From NCBI GenBank assembly GCA_016647705.1, contig CM028329.1, positions 57,863,231-57,927,230 of the forward strand: 64,000 bases of DNA, read 5' to 3'. Source of the DNA: Eucommia ulmoides (Eukaryota; Streptophyta; Magnoliopsida; Garryales; Eucommiaceae). The translations under genes and the position numbers were made by a program. Of the stretch, positions 10,257 through 22,879 are shown one piece after another. The notes below the pieces were generated by a model, which was not told the origin of the DNA, made no database searches, and worked only from the letters and a program-made list of their open reading frames with translations. Each line of letters starts with the position of its first letter. The first letter of the stretch is position 1.

Positions 10257-12568
10257 TTTTCGTTATTATTGAACTTATCATGTTACGTGAATATTGAACC
10301 TTGAGATGTATTTACGAGATTGACACGTAGTTATGTGATTCATATGTATTTATGTGTTTTCAAACGCATTGCGAAAAATTTATTATTTGAAGTTTGGATT
10401 GTGATAGTATTTATAAAAAGTTTACGAGATTATTAAAATCTTAATGTGAATATTGTAATTGAGTATTTTTAGTCTCACGGGATAGTTCACAAGGAATTAG
10501 GCTATCTGTCGGATAAAATGATAGCATTGTGATACGTTGGCTTAAAATGTTAGGTGGAATTGATAAATGTCGGTTATGGGATATGATATTACTTTTGAAA
10601 AGTCAAGCCAAGTGGAAAAAATATCATTGAGGTCGTAAACCTGTGGGAATCGAGATAGATCCAATCCAGTGAGAATACCGTGATGTTATAAGGATATATT
10701 GTTATTTTTATCAAAATAGCGCAACGGGAGTATGGTGGTGACTTTCAGTTATTATCGGTTAACCGAGAGTGACTAGTATAGTACAATTCTAAATTATTAC
10801 TGTTTTGAACAGAATTTCCTCAACGAAATTTATTTAAAGGGAGTAGATTGTAATACTCCAAAAATTTATATTTTTAAAAATATCATTTTATATAAAAGTT
10901 TAATATTTTTTTGGACTGTTTTGCTAATTTATGGTATAAATAAATATTCGAATTTTTTTTTTAGGATCAATTATTATTTTAAAATATTAATTTTAAACTT
11001 TTGGTCTAAATGATATTTTAGATATTAAAAAGGGAGAATTTATGTAATTTGTTTCCATATTGACAAAGGATTGCAATTTCCAATGGATAAGGCTTGTGAA
11101 AAAAAAATTGGGATTGTTGACAAGGCCGGTGGCTTAAGATATTATTATAATAATAATAATAATAATAATAACAATACTAATAATAAATGAGTTCCACCAT
11201 CTCATAGTGTGTTGAGAATGTATGATATTGAAAAAGTGGCTTAGACGATAGAGAGAGTAGAGGGATGGAGAGGGGTGGGTCCCACATGTAATGATAGTGT
11301 ATTATATATATCTATGCATATATATATAGATAGAGAAAGTCGAGAGATGGAGAAAGTGGGGAGAAGTAGACAAGGCCAGAAGAACAAAAATAAATAAATA
11401 AAAAGGAAGAGAATGATGCAGTATCAGGAAAAGGGACGAAGAACAAGATGAGAAAAATAAAATAAAATAAATAGTTTTTTCTGAATTATCAACAAATTCG
11501 GGTTTCAGATAGAATTTCTAACGCTTTTAATACATATATTTAATTTTTCTATTTTGTGATTTATGTTGTTATTGTTGTTGAATTTTAATTGTTAAATTTT
11601 ATGAAACAATTATGGTTATGTGTATTAATTAAATGCACGTATTAGAGGGGTTAAAATTCTACTGAGCGTTGACTCACAACCCACAGTTTTGATTTTAGGG
11701 ACGGTGAGAGCGAGACGGCGACAGGAATTATATTAGAATATATATTTGTAATAATGGTAGTTAATATTTACCGTTGTAAAATTAGTGCGATAAACTGATA
11801 TTAATTATCAAGATTAATTCCCAAATGAAATAGCATTTTTTTTTGTTATTTCGAATGTATTTGAAAATAGTGCGGTGCGAAGAATTTTATTCGGATTTAT
11901 ATTAAATTTGTAAAAATTATAATTATTATTCGCTGTTGTAAAATTAGCTCGAAAATTTGATAATTCTAATTATCGTCATCATGTGTAAAATTTATCAGAT
12001 TTTTTTATTTAATAAAATGTTTAATTTAATAGCTTATTTAATGTTTCAGAAATTAAGTTAATTACATAATATAATCGGTATTATATAAAACGCAATGGTT
12101 ACGAAAAATGCATGCAATTTGATACCTATTCTCAAACTCCTAAATAATATAATATGATAAATATTCATTTTATTGTATTATATAAGAAATATGTTGGGGA
12201 ACCAGGTATTAATGAAATGAATATAGTAAAATTATCGTTGTCGATAAATAAAACTGTCGCCATAGTTTGTAAGAATTTCTCGGATTTAAAATCGATAAAT
12301 TCGATAAGTATAATTATCGTCGTCATGTTATAAAGTTGGGTTCAGATTCACAGAATTGGAATTTGAAATGCCATTGTTTGTATTTATCATTGATTAATAT
12401 CTTACGAATATTGGTCCGATAATTATAATTCGATGATTATAATTATCGTCGTAACTGTAAAATTTGTCAAAATTTTTGTAGATAATAATGTTAGATATTC
12501 GGTTAGCGTTAATTCTCCAAACGGAAAAATCAAGTAACGGCCCTGGAAAACCGGGTCGTTACAGTGTA

Positions 12569-13689
12569 ATTAAAATGCGTAGGCTTAATAAAGTTTAATA
12601 CAAAAAAGAATTTGATTTTTTCAGGTTTGCTCTTAGGATAGTAGGCAGTGCAACTACTCTCTATAGGGCAGATTTTTTCAAAAGGCAAGAATTATCGGCC
12701 ATGCAAATGCTTTTGGCTGAGTTGTTAGCAAATGAGGTAGTCTTAATTTGGCCTTTGTTTTGTGTTTCTATTCCAATTTTTTTGTTTCTATGTCGAGTTT
12801 CTTGAAACAATTTTGTTATGTCCAGAGACATTATTTCTTAAAACATTGGGAACCTAAAAGTGAGAGCGTCTTTGTCCCGATTTAACGTTGATGCAATATG
12901 GTTTGTACAGTTGTATTTGTCATATGGTTGATTTTGTTTATTATAATCATTGTCGGTACTAATTTGGTCAACGAGAACGAACCTGAGGTTCTTCAAAATA
13001 CAATTGTGGTACATGTTCAAGTATTAGTTAGAGAATCTTTATTGACTTGATTTTCTTCATTTAATTGAATTGATTTTCTTCTTCTGCAAATATTAGTTAG
13101 TTTTTTTATTTAGCTAAATCTATTTACTGATTAATTGGACCCAGATTCAATACCATCGTTGTCGTTGCTGCTCACGCAACACTATTGTTGCTGCTACTCA
13201 CACAACATCCCCACCATCGTTAAATATCTTCAGATCTGACGTTAATTAATTTGGTAAGCCCAGACATCTTCATTGTTGTATAACTATTTTGTTGATTGAT
13301 TTCATATCACCTGGTACTGATTTTGTTTATTATCATGGTTGGTTTTGATTTTTTCTGATTTTGTCAATGTGAAGGAACCTGAAGTTCTTAAGCTCAAATA
13401 TAGATCAAATATAGGTGGTGTTTGTTTAATTTTTCTTTTCAAAGCGATCTCAGGAAAATGGTTTTTAATAACTAAATGCTACGGAAAAGAAAAATGTAAT
13501 TATGTATGCAAGTTTAATGCTCCATAAAAGCAACAATCACAAATGAAGTGTGAGAAACAAATTTGTGAATTGAAAAATATACAGCCTTGGTTCTCTCTCT
13601 CTCTCTCTTCCTCCTCAACATATGAAATGTTTTCTCTCTATACCAAATATGCATGCCCCGTCACCAACTCTATTTCTCTGATTGGGAGG
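12569..13689. other. Intergenic stretch; unidentified exon-like segment
   Basis: After a TTTTTTCAG acceptor-like site at about 12625-12632, roughly 100 bp is open and reads FALRIVGSATTLYRADFFKR and on. I do not recognise it. It could be a later exon of the interrupted locus upstream or chance. The rest is AT-rich, with a short CAACAC-rich patch near 13150-13210. Confidence 0.3.
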
Positions 13690-14660
13690 TTATATCATTG
13701 AAATGCCCTATCACCAACCAGGGAGAGTCATTGAGCTTGGAGAAATTTTGCATTTTTGTCTAGATCTCTTTTCTCATTCTATGGTTTGGGTTACCATAAA
13801 CTGCCGACAGAACCCAATCCTCAAAATCCACCATCGAAATTTTAGCGTAAATGACTTGATTTGTAGTATGAACTTGACTAATAGAAACTTTCTCCGGACA
13901 CCACAGAATCCAGATTCCACCAGCACATCCCTGGGGGTCAATATGAGTGACCGTTGTTAGGCCAAAAGTATTAAAGAAATCACCAAGTGACCCCAACTCG
14001 ACCTTGGTTTCTAACAAAATCACCACCTCAAGACGCTTAGAATTGAAAACATCACTAAAAGCATTCCAAAAATTGTTGTTTCCTGCACCACGACACTTCC
14101 AGGCAAGAATCTCCATAGAAAATAAAAATGAAGAACTGGTAGGCAACAAGAATCACTGAGCCTGAGAATGGCCTTTCACCTCCTTATTAAAAGATCTCAC
14201 GCCTTCCCCGTCTCTATGGATGTCTCTAGAAATGGCGAACGTGGCCTCTGAGCCCATTATTTTGATTGGGCTTCCTAATAGGCCCTAATAATTGACCCTT
14301 AATAGGCCCTTGTTGAGAAGATTTGGGCTTATTCCCCCCAAGTCTTCTTTGTTTTCTCACCAGGACTCATGGCCCAAACCCATCTTCTTCGGCATCCAGG
14401 CCAACGACATCGTTTCCTTCCACCATCATCTCCATTGCATTGTCAGCTACACTTTGCCCTTCTACCACCTGAACTACCGTCGCAGAAGCTGGTTCAATAA
14501 TCTTCACTTCACCGGCACTCTTCTTCGACACTTCACCGCCACTCATCGCCGGAGTTTTGACAAACGGACACATCTCCGTACAGTGATTCACACAACCACA
14601 TGAGAAGCACAACTCATGAAGACTCTCATATTCCACTTTAAAGACCATCTCTTTCATCCG
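13690..14660 (-). mobile_element. L1-type LINE fragment (ORF1 end and endonuclease start)
   Basis: Read on the - strand, 14657-14367 encodes the C-terminal part of a plant L1 ORF1, including a CCHC knuckle (ESLHELCFSCGCVNHCTEMC). A short spacer follows. Then 14149-13760 encodes the N-terminus of the ORF2 endonuclease (MEILAWKCRGAGNNNFW, then VILLETKV and GGIWILW, with PN near the end). The order and spacing are those of a plant L1. The endonuclease stops after about 130 aa and there is no reverse transcriptase, so only an internal piece remains. Confidence 0.88.
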
Positions 14661-17249
14661 AAAACAAGGATTAATTAATTATACATTTTATTTTATATTT
14701 GAGTATTAATTAGTGTTTCATTTAATAAGTAATCTCATTATTGTAAATTTTTGGGATTATAAATTAATTTTAAAATACAACTAAAATTTAGCAATTTATA
14801 AAAATAAAATGTTCTCCTAATTGTCTTAAAATTTAGTTTACACTTAAAAGGATAAATATGATTTATACCATTTTCAACCGTCGAGCGACGAGTGTTTGAG
14901 TTGAATTTTTCATCTCAAAAGTTAAGTCGACTTTTCGAGAACTCACATTCCTTGTAATTTTTGGACTAATTCGAGGTCCTAAAAATCTATATATTTTTTT
15001 CTGATTAATTCTCACACAAGTTAAGGTCATTTTTAATTATTTTTAAATACCAATTTGAGTATGCATGCATGATATGATTGTGTGTCTGTGTACCCTAAAG
15101 AGTTAATATATGTAGGTAATTTATAATAAGAATAATTTAAATGCCTAAAATCACAGTTTTATGTGTCATTATGGGTGCATTTGTTTGTTTGGGTCGAAAA
15201 AAATAAAAAAAGAAAATGAGATGGAAATGAGAAAAAAAAAAAAAAAATTGTTTGATATGGAAGAAAAATGGAAAAAAAAAAAATAGAAAGAAAAATGCAC
15301 AATTTTCAAATGAAATTTTTTTCCACATCAATTTGGAAGAAAAATAAAAGAAAACGAGAGAGTTTTTCAATAATAGAGTAAAATTATAATTATACCCTTA
15401 ATAATAGAGTTTGTAAATTTTTTTTTGTAATACATGAGGGTAAAATATATTAAAGTAAATTATTTTCCTTCTTTTCATTTTTATTTCTTAGCCAAACAAT
15501 AGTAGTGAAAATAATTTTCAAGTAAAAATATTATTCTCTTATTTTTCTTTTTTTTTCTTTTCTATATCCACCCTACCAATCCTAAGCATATTAGCACATA
15601 ATAACGTCAATAATGTAATAGTGACATCATCAACATCATTAATGACATGATGACATCATCAAAGTACATTAATAAAACAAAACAAAATGCATATTTTACC
15701 ATGCGCCCTCGTGATCTAAACACTTGTAACCTAGTTGATATCTATCTTATCTTCCTTATGGAAGGTCTAGAGTTCAAACATTTCTCCCAACATATGTACC
15801 AACAAAAAAAGAAGAAGAGAAAATACAACTTTTACCATCAAAATTAAAATGAGTCACTACTTGCAAATCCATATTGAGAAAACATCACATATATATATAT
15901 TTATTATTTAAGATAAATTCAAATATATATTCTCTCATTACATTAACAACAACAAAATAAATTGGGGGATGTAAATGTTACTATCCAGCAATAATGTTAT
16001 TAACAACATAATGAATTTGCGATGTAAATGTTGTTGTATAGTAATAATGTCAATAACAACATAATGAATAAGGATGTAAATATTATTGTACAACAAACAA
16101 ATATCATATGTCAGTTGGATTTTTACTAAATTTAAATGGCTACATGAGTATAAGAATAAAATAGCAATGGGCCTTGGGGTCCATTATAAAATACCAAAAA
16201 AAAATAAAAAAATACATCGCAGTCGTATTAATAGAGGAGTATAGGCTCCGAAGAATCATAAGGGTCCATGGTAAATACTATGTGTCCACTTATGAATTGC
16301 TATCTACACCTTCAACCAAGTAAGCAAATTAGGTTAACGGGACGAGAACGTCGCATTTTTTAATAGGAGATATTATGAAATTTCACGTCGAAAACATTAA
16401 AAAAAAATTGTCCCATATATAATTTTGTTAATATTAACATGTGGTTGTAACTTTTTGGGATGTATGGCATGGATTTGGGCCAAAACTTTTTGTCTGGTTT
16501 TGGGTTTTAATAACATGCTTCTTTCTCACCTCTAACATAGATCAATAAACAACTAATGATAGAGAGATTTGAAGATTTAAATAAAATTAATTAACTAACA
16601 ATTAGGGTCCGTTTAGCTAGTGTAAAATGTTTTAAAATTTCCATTTAAGTTCATAACTTTTATTTTTTTGTAAATTCGGCAATGAAATAATTAAAAATGG
16701 CCATAATTAATATCCAAATTGACATTAGCTAAGCTGGTATTTGGTTAATGTTTTTCGGTTTTCCGTTTCTACTCCCAAAAATATAGAATGTTCTCAATAA
16801 TTATGGGAAATAAAAATGTGTTTAGAACAAAATTAATAACACATGTTTGGTTACACCGTTAGTTCTCATATTATTTTTTTAACTCTCATCTATAACAGTA
16901 ATTACAACTAAATAAAATAATTATAGTAAAACATTTAATTATGTTTCTCTTGACTTAAATTGACGAATAAAAAGGAGTTTTTTTTTTTTAAAAACTAACA
17001 AGGTTTGAAAGAGAATCTCATTAAAAATTTCAAAAATACTAATTATATCCTTTTAATTGAGAATGAATTGAGAATATATATTTGGAAATAAATAGAAATA
17101 TTCTTTTTCTCAAAATTTTAAGAGTGCGGAAATTACTCTTAAAATTTTTGGGAATATTTAAAAATAAAAACGTGTAATCCAAACATATTTCTGTTTTTAA
17201 ATTTTAAAATTTTAAAAACCAGAACAACAACTTGAGAGTAAAATACTAA
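14661..17249. other. AT-rich gene desert
   Basis: No gene is supported. A Tourist-like MITE remnant may lie at about 15170-15590 (GTGCATTTGTTTGTTTGGG on the left, a pyrimidine-rich right side). About 15705-15830 resembles a tRNA-derived SINE (B-box-like GAGTTCAAACATTTC and an A-rich tail), but no duplication was found. 16618-16800 has GTTTAGCTAG and ATTTGGTTAATG motifs that may be MITE ends. Confidence 0.4.
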
Positions 17250-17598
17250 GGCCATGTTTGGTTACTGTATTCATATTCTAATTTTTGTCATCGTTCTTAA
17301 AATTTTGAGATTAATACACAAAATCGCGTTTAGCATACACGTTTTTGTTCTCAAAATTTTGAGAGTAATTCCTAAATTATTTAAGAATTTGAGAAACAAA
17401 AAAATGTTAATTCTTATTTACTCTCATAAAATTATTCCCACTACCACTCTATTGGCCACCACGTATCCATCGACAATCATAAATTAAAAAAAACAATTTC
17501 AGGATAATCGTTACCAAATATATTTTTATTCTCAAAATACTGTAACAGAATTCTCTAGAAACAAAGAAGTGATAACCAACACCTAAACAAACAAGGCC
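17250..17598. mobile_element. Tourist-like (PIF/Harbinger) MITE
   Basis: It begins GGCCATGTTTGGTTAC and ends AACAAACAAGGCC. A TAA target duplication lies on both sides (17247-17249 and 17599-17601). TWA duplications and GGNC..GTTTGGTT ends are typical of Tourist-like elements. It is 349 bp and has no coding potential. Confidence 0.75.
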
Positions 17599-18002
17599 TA
17601 AACATTTTGAAATTATAATGACAATGACAGGTGGCCCAATTAAAGAAATGGTTGCTTCGCAACCAATAAGAGCTGTACTTGCAAATTAACAACGCCCATA
17701 AACAAAAGACTACGTTATTAAATAATTAATTAAATAGATAAGAAAGGTATCTTAAATTAAAAGCACCAACCAACCATGTTTAGACAGGCGAAAACCTGTC
17801 ACCATAAACCCTAACATGCATGCATGCACTCCCTAACCTCTTCCCCTCAGATTCCCCCTCCTCCATAAACCGACACCTACAACAAATTAAATCAAAGCAC
17901 AACCATCAATAACTAACCACATATTTAATTAATTACATTAAAAAACAAACCCTAAAATAATTCTTAATATATATGCAATAATATTCATTAAAAAAAAAAA
18001 AA

Positions 18003-18070
18003 CTTGGACAGGACCTTCCCTGTCCTCCGTGCATAACGGAAGTTTTGTAGTACCGGACTGTCCTTTTCTT
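18003..18070 (+). mobile_element. Diverged 3' end of an Au SINE
   Basis: GGACCTTCCCTGTCCTCC, GTGCATAACGGAAG and TACCGGACTGTCCTTTTC follow the order of the Au SINE tail seen intact at 4620-4680. The 5' part is missing. It abuts the 3' side of the MIR167 hairpin that is read on the other strand. Confidence 0.65.
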
Positions 18071-18183
18071 TGCGTGATCCCATCAACAGGTGAAGCTGCC
18101 AGCACGATCTGAGCTTTCGCCATAAACTGATATAGGGGAAAACTTAGATCATGCTGGCAGCTTTACCTGCTAGTAGTGCACGA
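18071..18183 (-). ncRNA. MIR167: MIR167 precursor hairpin
   Basis: On the - strand, 18165-18145 reads TAAAGCTGCCAGCATGATCT plus A, one base from canonical miR167. The opposite arm (18111-18089) carries CAGATCGTGCTGGCAGCTTC and pairs almost fully, with about 25 nt of tight loop. Outer stem sequences (GTGCAC on the 5' side; CACCTGTTGATG and ATCACGC on the 3' side) resemble the flanks of Arabidopsis MIR167a, which favours the - strand. A TATA box about 100 bp upstream agrees. miR167 guides cleavage of ARF6 and ARF8 transcripts in auxin signalling. The + strand could also fold, and would expose a 22-nt arm starting TGAAGCTGCC, so the strand is a strong inference rather than proof. Confidence 0.88.
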
Positions 18184-18281
18184 TGACTTTCAATCCGAGA
18201 GAGGGAAAGAGAATTAAGAGAGTTTTGAGGAGAGGAGGAGAAGGCAATATAGATATAGAGAGGGTGAAGGGATGAAGGAAG

Positions 18282-18290
18282 TATATATAG
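18282..18290 (-). promoter_or_regulatory. TATA box of the MIR167 gene
   Basis: On the - strand CTATATATAC sits about 100 nt upstream of the hairpin, within a CT-rich leader (CTCTCTCTCCCC and similar). Many plant MIR genes start in such pyrimidine-rich sequence shortly after a TATA box. Confidence 0.6.
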
Positions 18291-18299
18291 AGAGAGAAA

Positions 18300-19109
18300 G
18301 GGGGGAGAGAGAGAGATTCCCAATCTTCTTGGTGATAAATAATTAATTAATTATGTTTTTTGTTGTTGTTATTATTAGGGATGGAAAAGATTAATTAATT
18401 AATTAATATAATAATATGAATTAATGAGGCCAAAAGAGAGGAGAGGCATGCAGGGGCAGACGGCAGTGGTCCTAAGGGTAGACAAGTTGAATATTGTGAC
18501 GCCCACGCCACCACCCATGCAGACAAAGCTAGAAGGGGTGAGAGTTTCTATAATTTTACCTATTACCCTTTTTCTACTTTATTTAGCTGGTGGACACCCC
18601 CTCTTTTCCTCTCTCTCTTCTGTCTGTCTGTCGCGGTCAGTTTACGCACACTTAAACTAATTATTTTACTGAATGATCTTAAGGACACATTTTCCCACTT
18701 CAATATGGTACATTTAGGATTAAGTTCAAGATTTAATTCTTAGAGTGCTAGCTCCCAAAAAAATCAAATATTAGTTGACAAAGAAAGAGAACACCTCCTG
18801 TTGTTAACCGGACTAACAGTCTCTCTCTGCTCTCTCTCACTATATTTACAGTATATATAAACATGATCCATAAATCAAAAGAAAAAAAGGAGGTAAACAC
18901 ATGGAGCTCGTGGGGGACCATTTGCTTGCCCTCTTGGATGTAGGAGAAAGGAAAGGCATCTCCACCTAACAATCTCATGTGACTCTCTCTCTCTCACTCT
19001 CCTTCTCTGTCTCTCTCTCTGTCTCTCACTCCATCACACACACACACACACAATTGTCTATGTTCAAAATTATGAGGTTGAATCAATGATTTGAGATTTG
19101 AGAGGACTA
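18300..19109. other. Upstream region of the first MIR167 gene
   Basis: No gene is supported. The stretch has AATTAATTAATT runs, a GA-rich tract, and (CT)n plus (CA)n microsatellites at about 18985-19052. Read on the - strand it would hold the MIR167 promoter. Confidence 0.45.
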
Positions 19110-19224
19110 TGTTGAATTCCACCTCGGTCGTGTTACCTAATCCTGAATTATATATAAAACCGAGAGCAATACTCATTTTACAAGATATTTTTTTAGAGTG
19201 AGTTAGACCCATTAGATTTTTACG
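19110..19224 (+). mobile_element. Solo LTR of TRIM family 1 (fossil)
   Basis: The 115-bp unit runs from TGTTGAATTCCACCTCGG through GTGTTACCTAATCCTGA, a TATATATAAAA motif and GAGTGAGTTAGACCCATT. It matches the LTRs of the TRIM copies at 32.6, 36.8, 38.7 and 56.4 kb in both sequence and length. No second LTR or primer-binding site is adjacent. Confidence 0.78.
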
Positions 19225-22200
19225 GGTTAGCAAGTGTAAATTTTTGTTTGAGGAATTTAGGTGTTTAGTGTGAAATTTTGAGGGTCTCTGGGTTTGGTGT
19301 TATATTTTTTAGAGCATATATAGATTTTTTTTGGGTAAAATATTACATGTTTTTTTTCCAAAAAAAAAAAGCATAATAATTTCTAATATTTGGGGGTTGA
19401 CTTTGAACATATTATCTAGTCTATAAATCATGAAATATTTTACATTTGAAACACTTTGGACCATTGGATTAGATATTTAAAGGTTAAGATTAAAAGATTT
19501 TAGGAGATATATTCAGTCATTGTGGTTGAAATCAAACAAAAATTAAATTGTTATAATTTTATATTATATAATATCTCTAATAAACTTATAACTATCCTAT
19601 AAACCCAAAAAAAAAAAAAAAATTCAAAATATCTCTGATAAATCTATATAATAAATAATACATAAAATGATTTATGTAATAAATAATACATAAAAAGTTT
19701 TGGAAGGAGCTCCAAAAATTTTCACACCCCAACTTCTAAGATAATTAAATTAAATTATTTTTTAACCCTTTGAAATTTACATTTATAATTAATTGGTCAT
19801 TGTTTTACACATATAAATTAGACAATTAATATAGTGCCTTTAAGCATGTAAAATTCCTAGTATATTTGTATTTTTGAGTTAACGATTAGACACCTCATGT
19901 CGTTTGACCTTATACAAAGAACTCATCCTATAATTTGAAATCGTGTGCTCTGTCTCGAATCCGTAGTCAATCCTATTTTTGATAGGGACAGTTGATAATT
20001 GAATCCGATTTTTCCATTATATTCATATCCGTAATAGTGCGAATAAAAGGCCCAAAATGAAAAAAATGAAAAATAATTGGACTCACCCTAATAAGCAAAA
20101 AGGTAGAAATCAAAAAAGCAAAAATTTAAATTAATTTAATTTTTAATTTTTTGTTTTTGAATTTCTATATTTTTTCAACATTTTGTTTTCTAGATTTTTT
20201 ACTTTTTGAATTTTTTTTAATTTTTCATAAACACCATAAAAAAATATAATATATAAAAAAAAAAAAAAAAAACAAGAAAAGAGAGACAGAGATAGTAGGA
20301 AAAAAAAAAATAAAGAATAAGAAAATCAACTAAAAAATATTACATGACAATGATATTTTTGTTAATAAAATGCGATAAAATTATCTCAAAATTGTCAAAT
20401 TTAAATGATAAAGAGTGTTTCAAATATCATTCAAATTATAATTTATGTGGTGTATCTTTGGGATAAGACCAAATGACAGGATGTCCCAGACGTTTTTTTT
20501 TTTTTTTAATGTTTAATTTATGGAGTTTCACTCGGAAAAAATTTATATCAGTGTACGTGACATGCTGACGTAATGATAATATTAAAATATAGTTTTTTTC
20601 ATATAAATAGGGATCAATTTCATTTTGCTTGAGATTTTTACACATGTACATGTGCACTTTTGGTTATTCCTTTGTAAGTAAAAGGGTATCTCTATGAGGA
20701 TATATTGCTTTTTCTTTACAAACTTGGTTAAGCCATTTGTCCTTCACTAAATTGTTTCAATAAATTATTTTATTTTTTAAAATTTTATATTTTAATATTT
20801 AATTATATGATAATAGAAACACGATAGCCATGTAATTGAGATGGGAACATTTTACAATATTGCGATTGTTGTGAACTATTGTCGTATTTTAATAAATAGT
20901 ATTATTATTATTGATGAGGGATATTTCTTCTGTCAGGACGGTCTTCACTTAAGCGTGCGATTATGTCCTAATTGAGAGAAAAACCAAAATTTTACTACAA
21001 TACACAATTCAAATTAATTAAGCTCCATGTGTCAACATGTAATGGTGCTTGACTACATTTGACCGTTCAACGCTGACTGATCATATGGCATGAAGAACAT
21101 TTGATCACTTTTTGACGACCGACCAGAGTTGTCCGAACCAAACACCTCCATCCGGTCATTTAAGCACATCACCCTGCCCTAGCCCAGTCAATGATCAGTG
21201 AGGACCAGATTCTCTCCATGCCACCATAAGGTCTCTAAGTCTCTATGGACTGAGCCATGGTCATTGCTCCATTTGGTGGACCCATGTGCTCCATTTGATG
21301 GGCTAAAAGTCAAAGTTACAGGGCTTAATCATGCCATGGGAAGGATTACGCTAATAATTTGAGTTCAAGACCCTAATTTTTTAAAGCTAATCCAATCCCA
21401 TCTCCCATAAATAGTAAGATAATAAATACATCAGGTAATGAGTAAGTTTTTTGCTTTAACACTTCAATTCCTATTTTTCCATTCAGCTCTTACTATTATG
21501 CCGGAGTGATTTCATTTGGCACCCCCCAACGAATCTTTTTGTAGGTACTTGTTGGAATTCCAGAACTTTGATCGAAGACTACTCGTAGTATAGAATAAAC
21601 CATAAAACAAGATACCGAATCAACACAAAATTACCCACATGTACTCTAACCGGACGAACAATATCTTCAACCATAATAATAATTAAATAATAAAAAAGGT
21701 TATGACAAAAGTTGATTAAATTTTTGACACGGGTTATCTTATTTGTTCCAAATTTGTTTGGATTCCTTTGGTGGGTAGAAGGTAGAGTACAGATGGAACC
21801 AATTGAAGAATTCACAGTCACCCCCATATCTAAGTATCAAAAAAGTGGATAAAATTTGTATTTTCTACCAAAAGTAACATATATGTTGCTTAAAATAGGG
21901 AATGATTCATAATTAAACAATTATTTTTTATTTTTTATATCTTAATATAAAATATTTGTTAAGTATTATTAGTTTTGTATCTTTAATTATTGTTTACGTA
22001 CACAATTTAATAATGTCAGGCACGCCGCTACGGGGAATACGCCCTTAAGATCGCCCGGATAGGTGATTAGTCGAGGTGCGTCCCCGAACAACATCTTATC
22101 GTAAAACCAATATATATATATTGGCAAATTTAGAAATTTGATTAAATTGGTGAATTTTGTTTTAATTGTAATAGATTATGTAAATTAAGAGGTGTATGAT

Positions 22201-22315
22201 TTTTAAGGTGTTTAATTAAAGATAAAAACATTAATTTTAAAAAATTCACTTGAGTTCCCTTCAAAATATTTTGTGAATTTATTGAAACGATTGATCAAAT
22301 TTCTATGCACAATAT
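19225..22315. other. AT-rich gene desert
   Basis: I see poly-A/T runs and low-complexity sequence, and no supported coding region or hairpin. About 21030-21430 is less AT-rich and reads like decayed genic or transposon sequence, but gives no recognisable protein. A 5'-truncated SINE at 22018-22115 is listed separately. Confidence 0.45.
22018..22115 (+). mobile_element. 5'-truncated SINE, family with TTACCGTAAAA tail
   Basis: AATACGCCCTTAAGATCGCC, GTGATTAGTCGAGGTGCG and ATCTTATCGTAAAACC match, in order, the 3' halves of the fuller copies at 24050, 25699 and 49661. The tRNA-like head is absent. Confidence 0.75.
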
Positions 22316-22874
22316 TGTTAGAAAATGTGATTCTAAAATTAATTAATGAAATAATAAATTATAAGAAGAAAAAAACTTATAAAAAAATAAAATAGCATTG
22401 GGGATAAAAAAAAAAAAAAAAGGCTCCTATAACAGAACAATAATTTGAAAGCAAAAAACACCAAAAATTCACGAACAATGAGAGAAACGATAAAAAAATA
22501 TTAACGTGGTTTGAAATAAGTCTATATTGAGAGAAAGAGAAGAAATTATTATATTGAAAGAAAGAGAGATTTACAAGAATGATATATAAGTGAGATTATT
22601 ATTTTTCGCTTCATTTGACACACACTTATGCATCTCTCCCTACTTATAATTTCTAAAAAGGGCAAAATAGGTATTATGAAAAATTCAAAACGCATACTGT
22701 TCACGCGTATGCGGTTCATTGTTCCACGTGGAATTCACTATTCACTTGCTTTTCACTATTCATTGTCGGTGGAACTGTGTACTATTCACGTATATGACAC
22801 TATTCACCTGTGTAGGTTCACATGTTGACAATAACAACCATACGTACCTATGTTTTAAGCTCCAACTCCCAACA
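22316..22874. mobile_element. Solo LTR of a retrotransposon, probably Copia-type (fossil)
   Basis: A 559-bp unit begins TGTTAG and ends CTCCCAACA. It is flanked by a perfect 5-bp duplication, AATAT, at 22311-22315 and 22875-22879. ATTAACGTGGTTTGAAA inside resembles a motif common in plant Copia LTRs. The CACTATTCAC-rich part recurs at about 46500-46640. There is no internal region, so it arose by LTR recombination. Confidence 0.8.
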
Positions 22875-22879
22875 AATAT

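Larger units (their letters stand above)
7406..12563 (+). mobile_element. Old LTR retrotransposon, probably non-autonomous Ty3/Gypsy-type (fossil)
   Basis: The element begins TGTAATACCCC and ends GGTCGTTACA. It is flanked by a perfect 5-bp target-site duplication, GTGTA, at 7401-7405 and 12564-12568. The start is repeated at 10849, so the 3' LTR would be 10849-12563 (about 1.7 kb). The 5' copy can be matched from 7406 to about 8437, beyond which the two copies diverge. A purine-rich tract (AAAGGGAGTAGA) precedes the 3' LTR. The motif CTACTGAGCGTTGGCTCAC near 8250 and 11660 is typical of plant Gypsy-type LTRs. No gag or pol reading frame is visible, so it is broken or was never autonomous. The first 100 bases of the two LTRs differ at roughly one site in ten by eye, suggesting an age of some millions of years. 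Confidence 0.8.

Noticed and set aside
13339-13527. 62-aa open frame in AT-rich DNA
   Set aside because: No similarity or codon character that I recognise. It is of chance length in this composition.
22500-22830. CACTATTCAC-rich segment as a possible promoter of an unknown gene
   Set aside because: It falls inside a solo LTR with perfect AATAT duplications and recurs at 46.5 kb.
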